In this document: piece after piece, positions 21,304 through 29,085 of the stretch
Position numbering within the stretch: position 1 is the stretch's first letter
Layout: every line of letters begins with the position of its first letter
NCBI RefSeq assembly: GCF_014279875.1
Contig: NZ_CP047952.1
Coordinates: 496,001-560,000 of the forward strand
From: Synechococcus sp. MEDNS5
GTDB taxonomy: Bacteria; Cyanobacteriota; Cyanobacteriia; PCC-6307; Cyanobiaceae
Reading direction: 5' to 3'
DNA length: 64,000 bases
The notes under the pieces: generated by a model
Databases searched by the model: none
What the model was told of the DNA's origin: nothing
What the model saw: the letters and a program-made list of their open reading frames with translations, nothing else
Position numbers and translations under genes: made by a program

Positions 21304-21846
21304 CTAGGCCTTAATTCGTCTGACTTCAGAGGCAAATGAGGTTTGCAGAACTCCTGAGCCTGCAGATGTCTTCAATACAGATGATCTGCACCGAACATTG
21401 TCTGAAACAAACCAGATTCTTTCCTCTGCTATTGATTGCTCATAATGCGTTGTAAGCAAGAATGTGCCATCGTCTAAAAACTGGTATGTCGACTCTGCTA
21501 ATTCGGATTCAGCATACCCCACACTTCTGATCAAGATGCCAGAATAGTCATTTTTTTTCAGTGGGATGATCAGGCACGAGCCTGATGAAACTTGAGATGG
21601 ATCTTCGGGCTCCCAGTCACTTTCGGCTGACCATTCCATCCTGAATGGCGCGACTATGTCGGAGCTATGTCCTTGGTTAGAAGTTGCGGTTGAGAGTAAA
21701 TCCTGAACAGCAGAATCGCATTTCTCGATGGATTCAATGCTTACTTCGCTAAGAACGTCTTCAAATTGTTGAAAAGCTAGAGAATGGCCTGATCTCATGG
21801 AACGCCATTTACCCACACTTTGAGCAACAAATTGCTCAATCGTCAT
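21304..21846 (-). CDS. cpeS: CpeS phycoerythrin lyase (S-type)
   Basis: CpeS attaches phycoerythrobilin to Cys82 of beta-phycoerythrin. Family sequence is plain: TIEQFVAQSVGKWRSMRSGH, SLAFQQFEDVLSEVSIE, GILIRSVGYAESELAESTYQ and TTHYEQSIAEERIWFVSDN. The ATG at 21844-21846 gives the usual N-terminus (MTIEQFVAQS, 180 residues). A second ATG at 21867 would add seven residues. The upstream 57-codon ORF ends inside the start of cpeS, which would couple their translation. The operon continues with cpeT and cpeR. Confidence 0.92.
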   Translation of the reverse strand: MTIEQFVAQSVGKWRSMRSGHSLAFQQFEDVLSEVSIESIEKCDSAVQDLLSTATSNQGHSSDIVAPFRMEWSAESDWEPEDPSQVSSGSCLIIPLKKNDYSGILIRSVGYAESELAESTYQFLDDGTFLLTTHYEQSIAEERIWFVSDNVRCRSSVLKTSAGSGVLQTSFASEVRRIKA

Positions 21847-22009
21847 ACTTTTTAATATTGTGCTCATCCAGCGGCTGGCGATTGCTATGCATCATGTTAA
21901 CCATTGAGTCGATCATCATCGACATGGCCATTGGTGCGGCAGCTACTGATTGCTGAAAAGCTGTGTTCTGAGTCGGTTGTTCTCTTGAAAATGGGCGAAG
22001 AATTGGCAT
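21836..22009 (-). CDS. 57-residue methionine-rich protein overlapping cpeS
   Basis: An ATG at 22007-22009 opens 57 codons ending with a TGA at 21836-21838, inside the first codons of cpeS (11-nt overlap with the favoured start). The product begins MPILRPFSREQPTQNTAFQQ, contains a run with nine methionines in about twenty residues (from APMAM to NMMHS) and ends KKYDD. It is too short for ordinary gene calling. The overlap with cpeS and lack of another gene in this 260-bp gap support translation. It could be a small lyase-operon partner or just a leader ORF setting cpeS translation. Confidence 0.5.
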   Translation of the reverse strand: MPILRPFSREQPTQNTAFQQSVAAAPMAMSMMIDSMVNMMHSNRQPLDEHNIKKYDD

Positions 22010-22128
22010 TGGGAAAAACCGTTTTTAGATTTGGATCTGGTGATTGCGTTCTTGAGGGTCGCCTTTGTATGACCACTCGGCAATCATGACTGATTTGCCT
22101 GTCTGGATTGTGGAAAAAGCGCTAAGGA

Positions 22129-22863
22129 TTAAGCCTTCGCAATAGAAAGGATCTTTCCGCCTTGGGAGAGGATCGAGCGAATCGTTGCCGACATGGAGGT
22201 CTGGTTGACCACCGATTTCTGTACAGCGCGCCGATTGGCTCCAACCTGGCGGCGTGACGTCCAATTGATCGTTAAGGAGTTGGCGTTTCCGACACTCTTG
22301 CGATCAACCACGTCTGGTGAGTTGCCTGAGCAAAGGCTTTGCAGCAACTTGGACTGGCGATCAGCACTGTCGTATCCGGCGTAACCGGCATCAACAACCC
22401 TTGATCGGGTGTAGTTCAGGGTTCGTCCTCCTACCATGCTTTCTGAGGCTCGGTTGTATGGGACCTGATCGACTCCGAAGGCTGATAAATATTCTTCGCT
22501 GTAAACATAGCTTGCCATCTCGGCTTCAAATCCTTCGTCTTGCAGCAGCCTCACATGATTCATTAGCTCGACCTGATCATGAGGAGGACGGCCAAGAAGA
22601 TGCTTGAAATTAAGTTCAACAAACTGATAGGGACTATTGGTCTCAAAGAACAGTTTTTTGTAGGTGTCAGACTGAGCGAGGGCCATAACAAATCCCTGGA
22701 CGGTGAGATCACCATTCATGAATAGTGCTTCAATGGAGCTATTGACATCAAGCTCCATCAGGTGTCGGTTTCCGAAGACCTGGCGATACGTTTGTTGAAT
22801 GACCTCAGCAGCATGACTGGTATCAACGTTGGGTTGTGAAGCAAGAGTTGTGGGCTCAGTCAT
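22129..22863 (-). CDS. cpeE: Phycoerythrin rod linker (CpeE-like)
   Basis: A 244-residue rod linker with one PBS linker domain near residues 15-150 (EVIQQTYRQVFGNRHLMELD, FVELNFKHLLGRPPHDQ, YSEEYLSAFGVDQVPY). A C-terminal CpcD-like segment follows (RSILSQGGKILSIAKA) that caps the adjacent disc. It has no N-terminal cysteine extension, so it is a conventional, uncoloured linker. It is the third gene of a linker run (cpeC-like, double linker, this gene) separated by short spacers. The CpeE name is by size and order. Confidence 0.8.
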   Translation of the reverse strand: MTEPTTLASQPNVDTSHAAEVIQQTYRQVFGNRHLMELDVNSSIEALFMNGDLTVQGFVMALAQSDTYKKLFFETNSPYQFVELNFKHLLGRPPHDQVELMNHVRLLQDEGFEAEMASYVYSEEYLSAFGVDQVPYNRASESMVGGRTLNYTRSRVVDAGYAGYDSADRQSKLLQSLCSGNSPDVVDRKSVGNANSLTINWTSRRQVGANRRAVQKSVVNQTSMSATIRSILSQGGKILSIAKA

Positions 22864-22891
22864 GTTGCTGGAATGGGTATGAAATCTATAA

Positions 22892-22913
22892 GGGCCGCTT
22901 GAGGTTGCGGCCC
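22892..22913 (-). promoter_or_regulatory. Intergenic stem-loop between two linker genes
   Basis: A perfect 7-bp GGGCCGC/GCGGCCC hairpin with an 8-base loop lies in the 74-bp gap between the double linker and the cpeE-like gene. There is no T run, so it is more likely an mRNA processing or stability element than a terminator. Confidence 0.45.
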
Positions 22914-22937
22914 CCTATGGCAGGACTAGATCTGCTC

Positions 22938-24584
22938 TTACATCACCTCAGTGATGGAGACAATTTTGCCTCCACGTGCATGGATGTACTTCATTTGGCT
23001 GGACATGTCCTTGCCGGAGACGAGATAAGTGTTTCCCGCGGTGCGCTGACGTGAACGAGCTGCCTGGGTTGCTACGACAATCCGGAAGCGCTTCTTCGTG
23101 GGATCAGGAGCGCCGGACTGTGTTCCAGTTCGGTTGATTCGCGTCGTCGTAGCACTCCAGCCACTTGGAACCATTCCTGTGGCGACGGAGGTGACAAGAG
23201 AGGAGCTGCTCAGGACCGTGTCACTAGCTGCGAAGCCTTCTGCCAGGCTCAGATGTCGATTGAAGGCAACCTGGGAGCGGCCGTTTTCGGTGAGGATCCT
23301 GGCGTATGGAATGGTGTCTTCACCAAAGATGCTCTGATACTCCACGCTGTCGACGTAGCTGCAGATTTCAGCTTCATAACCACCTTCGGCGAGGATCTTG
23401 GTGTGTTCGCTGATCTCCGCTTGAGACTGTGGGGCTCTACCGAGGAAATGTTTGAAATTCAGCTCGATGAATCGATAAGGAGCGTTGGTTTCGAAGAATC
23501 GCCGCTTGTATTCAGCTGAAAGGCCGACAGCCCGCACAAATTCACGGGTGCTCAAATAACCATCAATGAACTTGCTTTCTGCCGACAGAGCGCGTTCAAA
23601 CTCCATCAGGTGGGGGTTACCCATGACCTGTTTGTATGCAGAGCGAATCAGGGCATTGAGCTGATCCGGGCTGTCTCCTGGGCAACGCTGAAATGTTTCC
23701 TGCTCACGCTGACCAAGACCGAAGGTGACGTATGCGTCGCCGCGAAGCGGAGCGGAGTCATTGCCACTGGTGATGCCAGGAGCTTTGCTGCTGAAACGAC
23801 CAGAAGTGAAGCTTGCGGAGGGACGCACGCCCACGGCCTGACTCGGGACGCTGATCCGAGGAGCGATGCCGGAGGCCAGGCTTCTGGTTAGCGCTGGGCT
23901 TCCTCCACGGGCACTATCACTGCCGGCGAAACTCTTCTCGAGAGCTGCCAGCATCGGGAATGCAGCAGTCGAGAGGTCTGCAGGAGAACTCCAAGAGCGG
24001 GCATAAGGCACAACATCGCTTCCAAATACCTCGAGGTATTCAGCTGAATCGACGATGCTGTCGATGAGGGCTCCCTGCCCCTGTTCTGCCTGCAGGGTGA
24101 TCATGGCAGAAATCTCAGCCTGAGTTTCCGGAGCGCGCCCTAGAAGATGTTTGACATTCAGTTCAACACCCCGCTGTGGAGCAACGCTGTTGAAGAACCG
24201 GCTCTTGTAAAAGCTTGACTTTGCCAGACCTCTTATGAAATCACGCACGGTCAGACGGCCGTCCCTGAGCTGAGCCTCAAGTTCTGTGCACCGCTCAAAA
24301 TTCATGACATGAGCGTTCCCGAAGACCTGTCGGTACGACGCTGAAATGACTGTCTCTAGAGCACCATTGTCCTCCGGGCTGTAGCACTCGCTTGTGACAC
24401 GGTGAGGGCAGTCGGCGTGACTACGGGGCCCCACCCCGATCGCCATTTGATCGCAGGATTGCTTCTTGAACTCCCCAATAGTCAGGGCCGGCTTCTGACC
24501 AGCTTGGCCTTTGCGCTGGAAGCTGACTGGATCTCCCCACTTCGTGGTTGCTCCAAAGCCGAGTGATGTTTGATTGCTGGCCAT
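22938..24584 (-). CDS. 548-residue double-domain PE rod linker (MpeC-like + CpeC-like fusion)
   Basis: This linker has two PBS linker domains. The first (about residues 73-210) is MpeC-like, including the N-terminal extension with a candidate bilin Cys44 (FKKQSCDQMAIG) and ELNVKHLLGRAPETQAE. The second (about 300-435) is CpeC-like (LIRSAYKQVMGNPHLMEFER, ELNFKHFLGRAPQSQAE). A CpcD domain ends it (about 490-548, YIHARGGKIVSITEVM). One protein could therefore bridge a PE-II disc and a PE-I disc. It probably corresponds to the linker called mpeD or cpeC in marine Synechococcus; I am not sure which symbol applies. It follows the cpeC-like gene after 55 bp. Confidence 0.85.
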   Translation of the reverse strand: MASNQTSLGFGATTKWGDPVSFQRKGQAGQKPALTIGEFKKQSCDQMAIGVGPRSHADCPHRVTSECYSPEDNGALETVISASYRQVFGNAHVMNFERCTELEAQLRDGRLTVRDFIRGLAKSSFYKSRFFNSVAPQRGVELNVKHLLGRAPETQAEISAMITLQAEQGQGALIDSIVDSAEYLEVFGSDVVPYARSWSSPADLSTAAFPMLAALEKSFAGSDSARGGSPALTRSLASGIAPRISVPSQAVGVRPSASFTSGRFSSKAPGITSGNDSAPLRGDAYVTFGLGQREQETFQRCPGDSPDQLNALIRSAYKQVMGNPHLMEFERALSAESKFIDGYLSTREFVRAVGLSAEYKRRFFETNAPYRFIELNFKHFLGRAPQSQAEISEHTKILAEGGYEAEICSYVDSVEYQSIFGEDTIPYARILTENGRSQVAFNRHLSLAEGFAASDTVLSSSSLVTSVATGMVPSGWSATTTRINRTGTQSGAPDPTKKRFRIVVATQAARSRQRTAGNTYLVSGKDMSSQMKYIHARGGKIVSITEVM

Positions 24585-24639
24585 TGTTCAGGTGAGATTT
24601 TGAAGTGGTCTGGTGTACGTGATTTCAGTGAGGGGAGCT

Positions 24640-25524
24640 TCAGGTCACCGGTGTGATGCTGGCGATCTTTCCTCCTTCGCGGTGGATGCGTTTGAACTGC
24701 TCCGAGAGCTTGTCGAACGGCACGTAGAAGACCCGGTTGCTGCGGGTGTAGCGGGAGATCCGACGAACGTTGTTGGCGCTGTAGGCGGTGACCTCCACGC
24801 GATACGTGAGGCCTTGCTCGCCTGCGCCGACCCCCAGGCGAGTTGGTGCATCCTGCAGATTTGGGGAAGGACGGAAGCTCCATCCCAAGGACTCGGTTGA
24901 AGACGGTGGAACCACGGGGATGGCACGGTTCTGGTATGCAGAACCACCGAGCTTGCTGCTGATGCCAGCAAGGTCTCCTTTCAGACTGCTGCTGCTATTG
25001 CCTCGCAACAGTTGAAAGCTCCAGGTGAATTCCTGCATGGTTCCACAGCTTTCGGTTTTCCAACCCCGTTGAAAGGGCACCGTCCATTCCCCGAAAGCGT
25101 TCTGATACTCATCAGAGTCCACGAAGCTGTCGATGTCGGCGTCGTATCCACTGCTGTCAAGCCGCTCAGAATGACCACGCATTTCCTCAAAGTCGGCGGG
25201 CGCACGACCCAGTAGGTGACGGAAGGCCAACTCGATGTAGCGGTAGCGTGCGCAGCTTTCAAAGAAGCGACTGCGATACAGGTCGCTCTTGGCTATGCGG
25301 CGAACCAGTTCACGGACGCTGATCTCTCCAAGCTTGAACTGAGATTCAGCGACAACCTGACGCTCGCTGTCCATGACATAAGCATTGCCAAGAACCTGCT
25401 TGTACACCGCCCGAATGATCTGTTCTTTTCGGGCATCGTCATCGCCAGGGATCAGCTCGAATGGTGCCTCACTCTCTTCCGAGAAGCGTTCGACCCCTAG
25501 AAGTGAGGCAGGTCCAAAGGGCAT
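24640..25524 (-). CDS. cpeC: PE-I-associated rod linker (CpeC-like)
   Basis: A 294-residue rod linker beginning MPFGPASLLGVERFSEESEA, the N-terminus typical of CpeC/CpeD/CpcC linkers. The PBS linker domain spans about residues 30-170 (IIRAVYKQVLGNAYVMDSER, RRIAKSDLYRSRFFESCARY, ELAFRHLLGRAPADFEEMR). A CpcD domain closes it (YTRSNRVFYVPFDKL, RIHREGGKIASITPVT). It is first in the linker operon and is preceded by a TATAAA element and overlapping palindromes at 25557-25590. Whether it sits at the PC-PE junction or within PE-I is not visible from sequence. Confidence 0.82.
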   Translation of the reverse strand: MPFGPASLLGVERFSEESEAPFELIPGDDDARKEQIIRAVYKQVLGNAYVMDSERQVVAESQFKLGEISVRELVRRIAKSDLYRSRFFESCARYRYIELAFRHLLGRAPADFEEMRGHSERLDSSGYDADIDSFVDSDEYQNAFGEWTVPFQRGWKTESCGTMQEFTWSFQLLRGNSSSSLKGDLAGISSKLGGSAYQNRAIPVVPPSSTESLGWSFRPSPNLQDAPTRLGVGAGEQGLTYRVEVTAYSANNVRRISRYTRSNRVFYVPFDKLSEQFKRIHREGGKIASITPVT

Positions 25525-25556
25525 GGATGCTCTGACGTTTCGCCATGCAATGCTCC

Positions 25557-25590
25557 GTCAGAAGCGTTCTGACAGAACGTGTTCTTTATA
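25557..25590 (-). promoter_or_regulatory. Candidate promoter and operator of the PE linker operon
   Basis: A -10 like TATAAA lies at 25585-25590 on the minus strand. Just downstream, two perfect dyads overlap: CGTTCTG-A-CAGAACG (25565-25579) and GTCAGAA-GCG-TTCTGAC (25557-25573). They would fall near the transcription start, about 35-55 bases before the ATG. No good -35 is visible, which would fit an activator-dependent promoter. Confidence 0.5.
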
Positions 25591-25702
25591 AACCTCAATC
25601 AAGTGTGTTCACGTGTTGCGTGGAGTGACCCTTTTGCCAAATTCCCTCGCCCCCAAGCAGTTGTGGGTTAGGGCTTTGTGGCTGTAGGTGGGCAGGCCGG
25701 GG

Positions 25703-26416
25703 CTAATCTGCCCTGGCAGCCCGTAACGATTCAAGGCTGTCACGTGTTGTAGAGCGTGTTATTGGGTTCCAGCAATCGAGTTCTTCAACTGATCGGGACA
25801 ACAGAGCATCGATCTGAGTGCCCAGCCCTGTGCAGAGGGAAAAATCGGCGCCTCTGATCGACTCGACTGTTTCTAGAACAGCTCCTTCCAAGTCAGCGCC
25901 GCGAAGATCAGCCATGTCGAGTTCGCAGGTGCCGAATCGTGTCCCGCGGCACATTGCTCCCCGCATGGTGGACGACCGGAGATCTGAACCGGCCAGTGAA
26001 ACGCCATCAAGTATCGCTCCGCTTAAGTCAGCTCCACTCAGATAGCTGCCAAGCAGCATGCTTCCCCGCAGATCCATGCCTCGCAGGTCGGAGCTGTTGA
26101 GATAGACACCGTTGAGCTTGGCGCCGGGCCCAACAGCTCCACTGTTGCTCAAGTCGAAACCAACAGGTACGACGGTTTGGCTGTCATAGCGAGCTAGGCG
26201 GAGATCCGCGCCATCAAGTTGGCAATGACTGAGATCTGTGCCTCGTAAATCGCAGCGACAAAGCTTTGCTCCGCGTAAATCGAGTCCGCCCAGCTCGATC
26301 CCGTGCCAGTCAGCACCTCTTGCATCAACGGGTACTAGAGGTGAACCGTTTGGCAAGAGATTTTCCGGTGCCGTCCACTCACGCAGGTTGAGGGGTGCAG
26401 ATCCGGTGGTGGACAT
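25703..26416 (-). CDS. Pentapeptide-repeat protein of the rod locus
   Basis: The 237-residue product is mostly A(D/N)LxX pentapeptide repeats (GGLDLRGAKLCRCDLRGTDL, GADLSGAILDGVSLAGSDL, MADLRGADLEGAVL), which fold as a right-handed quadrilateral beta helix. The ATG at 26414-26416 starts MSTTGSAPLNLREW; a frame 18 codons longer overlaps the linker gene and is less likely. It lies one base behind the CpcL-type linker, so both are probably translated from one mRNA. No enzyme domain is present; a scaffold or chaperone role is possible but unproven. Confidence 0.85.
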   Translation of the reverse strand: MSTTGSAPLNLREWTAPENLLPNGSPLVPVDARGADWHGIELGGLDLRGAKLCRCDLRGTDLSHCQLDGADLRLARYDSQTVVPVGFDLSNSGAVGPGAKLNGVYLNSSDLRGMDLRGSMLLGSYLSGADLSGAILDGVSLAGSDLRSSTMRGAMCRGTRFGTCELDMADLRGADLEGAVLETVESIRGADFSLCTGLGTQIDALLSRSVEELDCWNPITRSTTRDSLESLRAARAD

Positions 26417-26417
26417 G

Positions 26418-27152
26418 TCAACTTTTCGCCATTGCCAAAGCGATCGTAAGGACCACCCGTCCCAGTTCAAATACTCCTACCAGGGCAAGTCCAAGCCAGA
26501 TCCTTAGCGCGAAGGCCGGAGGCTGGCCGTTGACCCAGGCCGCGGAGGTCTTCAGCTGTTGCATCTGAGCGGCTTGATCGCTTGGGGCCCGATCCTGCAG
26601 TGCATCCCGCCAACCGGCCCCGTAGCGCGGGAACTGTTGGTAAATCGGCGTTTCACCGAGGGCCCGTCCGGGGAGCAGCCTCGATCGTTGCTGCGGCACG
26701 AGGTCATAGCCGAAGCTGTCCATGTACTCGCTGCTGTCCAGCAGGGCTTCAACGAATGCTGTGAAACCCTTCTCCCCGATCACAATCGACCAGCTGATGC
26801 GTTCGCACTCGCCGTGAACGGAGCGCCCAAGGACGCGTCCAACCAGCTGATCGACCAAGCGGTAATTGCTGCTGCAGGCGACGTAGCCCTCCTGAAACCG
26901 TCTGGAGAGCAGCAGGCCACGAATGAAGTCACGCATTGTGATGCTGCCATCGCGCATCTGGGATTCAAGGGCTTCGTCCCGATCACGCTTCATGGCGTGA
27001 AAGAAAATCTGCCGGTAAGCCTGTTCGATCTGAACACTGCGGTCGCTTCGGCTTGGATTAACGGTGCGTAGCTCCTGAGGCTTTAGCCCTCCCAAATCGC
27101 CGACCCTGCAGTTCATGGTTGTTAGGGGATAACTGAGTTGGGGGGATGCCAT
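26418..27152 (-). CDS. cpcL: CpcL-type rod linker with C-terminal membrane helix
   Basis: The N-terminus and PBS linker domain are CpcG-like: SYPLTTMNCRVGDLGG, IEQAYRQIFFHAMKRD, ITMRDFIRGLLLSRRF, VGRVLGRSVHGECER and LLDSSEYMDSFGYDLVP. Instead of an ordinary CpcG tail, the last ~33 residues form a hydrophobic helix (ALRIWLGLALVGVFELG followed by VVLTIALAM). In other cyanobacteria such CpcL (CpcG2) linkers anchor core-less rods to the thylakoid beside photosystem I. It is 244 residues long and overlaps nothing upstream; the pentapeptide gene follows after one base. Confidence 0.82.
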   Translation of the reverse strand: MASPQLSYPLTTMNCRVGDLGGLKPQELRTVNPSRSDRSVQIEQAYRQIFFHAMKRDRDEALESQMRDGSITMRDFIRGLLLSRRFQEGYVACSSNYRLVDQLVGRVLGRSVHGECERISWSIVIGEKGFTAFVEALLDSSEYMDSFGYDLVPQQRSRLLPGRALGETPIYQQFPRYGAGWRDALQDRAPSDQAAQMQQLKTSAAWVNGQPPAFALRIWLGLALVGVFELGRVVLTIALAMAKS

Positions 27153-27206
27153 AGGTACAAATCACCAGTTACGGGCGCCATTTTTCCCATGGTTTGGGGG
27201 TGCACT

Positions 27207-27809
27207 TCAGAAACTTTTGGTCTCGTCATGATGTTGAGAAATACGAACCATCCTGCTGATGTGCAGGAGGGTTTCACTCAGGGCTGTTGTTTCTTGCTTG
27301 GCATCCGCTGCATCAGCTTGGGTCTTGCAGAGTTCCGCCAGCTCATCGAGGAGCGTCAACAGAGCTGGGACGGGAACGTCGAGATAGGCGTAGAGCTCTG
27401 CAAGAGCATGCATTCCACTGGCATTGGTGATGGCCGTTCGCTGCAGTGCCACGCCGTAGAAGCTGATCCGCAGAAACTGAAAGCAGTCGTTCCAGCAGGC
27501 CTGCGCCCGCTCTTCGGGGTGGAGGCCGCCACCGGGTCGCGTCAGCTGAGGTAGCTGGCTCAAAAGAGTGTGTCGTGCCTGGTTCACCAGGTCTTCGGTC
27601 TGGTTCTGGAGCTGGATCAGAGCTTTTGCGTTCACGCCAGACCAAGCGCACAGTTGTTCGAGTTCACCGAGGTGGAGAAGTCTTTTGTCTTGATTGGCGC
27701 GAATCAAGATGACGAGAAGGTTTTTGGGAACGCCATCCAAGCTCCCTGGATCAAACACGCGTGCTCGTCGAGCAAGCTCAACAATCCGCTGCTGATCCCA
27801 ACCGTTCAC
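27207..27809 (-). CDS. AplA-like phycobilisome-domain (globin-like) protein
   Basis: A 200-residue protein with a phycobiliprotein-type globin fold. RPGGGLHPEERAQACWNDCF, then QFLRISFYGVALQRTAITNA, aligns with the Cys82/84 region of alpha chains. Cys105 is at the bilin site and Asp108 at the position of the pyrrole-binding Asp. GMHALAELYAYLDVPVPALL follows as in AplA, an allophycocyanin-like protein outside normal light harvesting. It overlaps the upstream 147-residue gene by 4 nt. A bilin sensor or assembly role is inferred; binding is not shown. Confidence 0.7.
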   Translation of the reverse strand: MNGWDQQRIVELARRARVFDPGSLDGVPKNLLVILIRANQDKRLLHLGELEQLCAWSGVNAKALIQLQNQTEDLVNQARHTLLSQLPQLTRPGGGLHPEERAQACWNDCFQFLRISFYGVALQRTAITNASGMHALAELYAYLDVPVPALLTLLDELAELCKTQADAADAKQETTALSETLLHISRMVRISQHHDETKSF

Positions 27810-28249
27810 TGCGATTCGCTGGCGACTGGCTTGCTTGGAAGAATCGGGGAGGCCGTTAGCCAGCCGTGGCGCTCGAGATAGAACGCCCAGGTCACCTCCC
27901 CTGCGAGGCCTGGGCAGTGTTCCGGTACCGCCTCAGCAAGGGATGGCTCGACTCCGAGTGTTTGAAGCAGGTTCACGATCGCTTCGGCTTGGTCAATCGA
28001 GGTGTTGCGAATTGCGGCCCCAACAACCCAGGTCAGTTGCGTGGCTTCCAGGGCGCAGGAGCTGCTTTCGCACGCCAAAAGAATATTCCCTGGTTCATCG
28101 ATCAAGAGGAGTGTGTCTTGCCAAAGGGTTCGATCATCTGGCTTCACATTGATGCGCAGAACCCCTCCCCCGATGCTGTATCGACGCTCCATCTCCGGTG
28201 CGAGCTCCGCTGTGAGCGAGCGGATGATGGTCGCAGATGATGCTGTCAT
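27806..28249 (-). CDS. Protein of unknown function coupled to the AplA-like gene
   Basis: A 147-residue soluble protein with alternating strands (RRYSIGGGVLRINVKPDD, QDTLLLIDEPGNILLACESS) and then a mixed helical half containing AEAIVNLLQTLGVEPSLAEA. I recognise no family. ATG start; the 4-nt overlap with the downstream AplA-like gene implies co-translation. Two cysteines (ACESSSCAL) are close together. It marks the end of the minus-strand rod-gene run and is divergent from the 132-residue coiled-coil gene. Confidence 0.7.
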   Translation of the reverse strand: MTASSATIIRSLTAELAPEMERRYSIGGGVLRINVKPDDRTLWQDTLLLIDEPGNILLACESSSCALEATQLTWVVGAAIRNTSIDQAEAIVNLLQTLGVEPSLAEAVPEHCPGLAGEVTWAFYLERHGWLTASPILPSKPVASESQ

Positions 28250-28412
28250 CGGTCCTCCCCTTTGCCAGTCACAGTACCGCTGTTGTTCTTGAAGTACGTG
28301 TCCTGTTGATTAGGACGCTTTGCGCCGGGATCGGTGCTGGTTGAGATCTCCTTGCTGGACAACATCTTCACGATCGATACGATCCACGAAGAATGCATTG
28401 TCCTTACTTCTT

Positions 28413-28811
28413 ATGACCTCTGGTGATGCCTCCTTGGCCACGGTGCAGCAGCTCAGTCGACAGCTCCATGCCGTGAGTGAGATTGCAGAATCCCTCACGC
28501 TTCGGTTGCTCTCGCTGGAACAGCGAATCCAGCAACTTGAGGTTGAAGCCGACCACCCAACGGCGAACGACGAGGAGAGTCAACAGCTGCTCACGCAGAG
28601 CAGTGACCGGCTGCGTCATCTGCATGGGTTGCTGACAGAGGAGCCTTCCGCGCCTGATCTTCGGCTTGTTGAAGCTTCCGAAGAGCCGGTCGACGAAACG
28701 GTGTACGTGGATGATCCCCAGCTGGATCATGCAGAAATAGACCCTGTAGTCGAAGAAAATATTGAAGATTCAGCTGTTGATCAAGAACAGATTGATCTGC
28801 TCAGTGCCTGA
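28413..28811 (+). CDS. Acidic coiled-coil protein, function unknown
   Basis: The ATG at 28413 gives 132 residues: a predicted coiled coil (SRQLHAVSEIAESLTLRLLS, LEQRIQQLEVEADH) followed by a very acidic tail ending DQEQIDLLSA. An upstream start at 28320 would add a basic, unconvincing segment. There is no membrane segment or signal. The gene stands alone on the + strand at the edge of the rod region. No function can be assigned. Confidence 0.65.
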   Translation: MTSGDASLATVQQLSRQLHAVSEIAESLTLRLLSLEQRIQQLEVEADHPTANDEESQQLLTQSSDRLRHLHGLLTEEPSAPDLRLVEASEEPVDETVYVDDPQLDHAEIDPVVEENIEDSAVDQEQIDLLSA

Positions 28812-28829
28812 GGCGATCAAGCCCCTGAT

Positions 28830-29069
28830 TCAGCCATTAAGATCAAGCAACCTCACACGAAATCTGGCGACCTGCCGTGCCTGTTGGGGGCTGGACTGGA
28901 TGAATGGATGATCATCAAAGGTTTTGATCACCGTTTCAATTTGCTCATCAAGATCGAGCCCAGAAAGCAACCCTCTGCCATGACAATCTTTCCATGCAGG
29001 ATCGAATGCCATAGCAAAGCCGTCGGCATTGTTGAACTGACGATCGTCATTGACAGGAAAACGTATCAA
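28830..29069 (-). CDS. Possible small protein, unknown
   Basis: A 79-codon frame from a TTG, or 60 codons from the ATG at 29012. It ends with a plausible helical segment (SPQQARQVARFRVRLLDLNG). It lies 16 bp downstream of the tRNA-Phe gene on the same strand. The opposite strand is also open here, so it could be a chance ORF. Confidence 0.35.
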   Translation of the reverse strand: MIRFPVNDDRQFNNADGFAMAFDPAWKDCHGRGLLSGLDLDEQIETVIKTFDDHPFIQSSPQQARQVARFRVRLLDLNG

Positions 29070-29085
29070 CGAACGATTGGCGGAA

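Noticed and set aside
21904-22089. 61-codon + strand frame upstream of cpeS
   Set aside because: It is antisense to the 57-codon ORF, which has the better context (overlap with cpeS).
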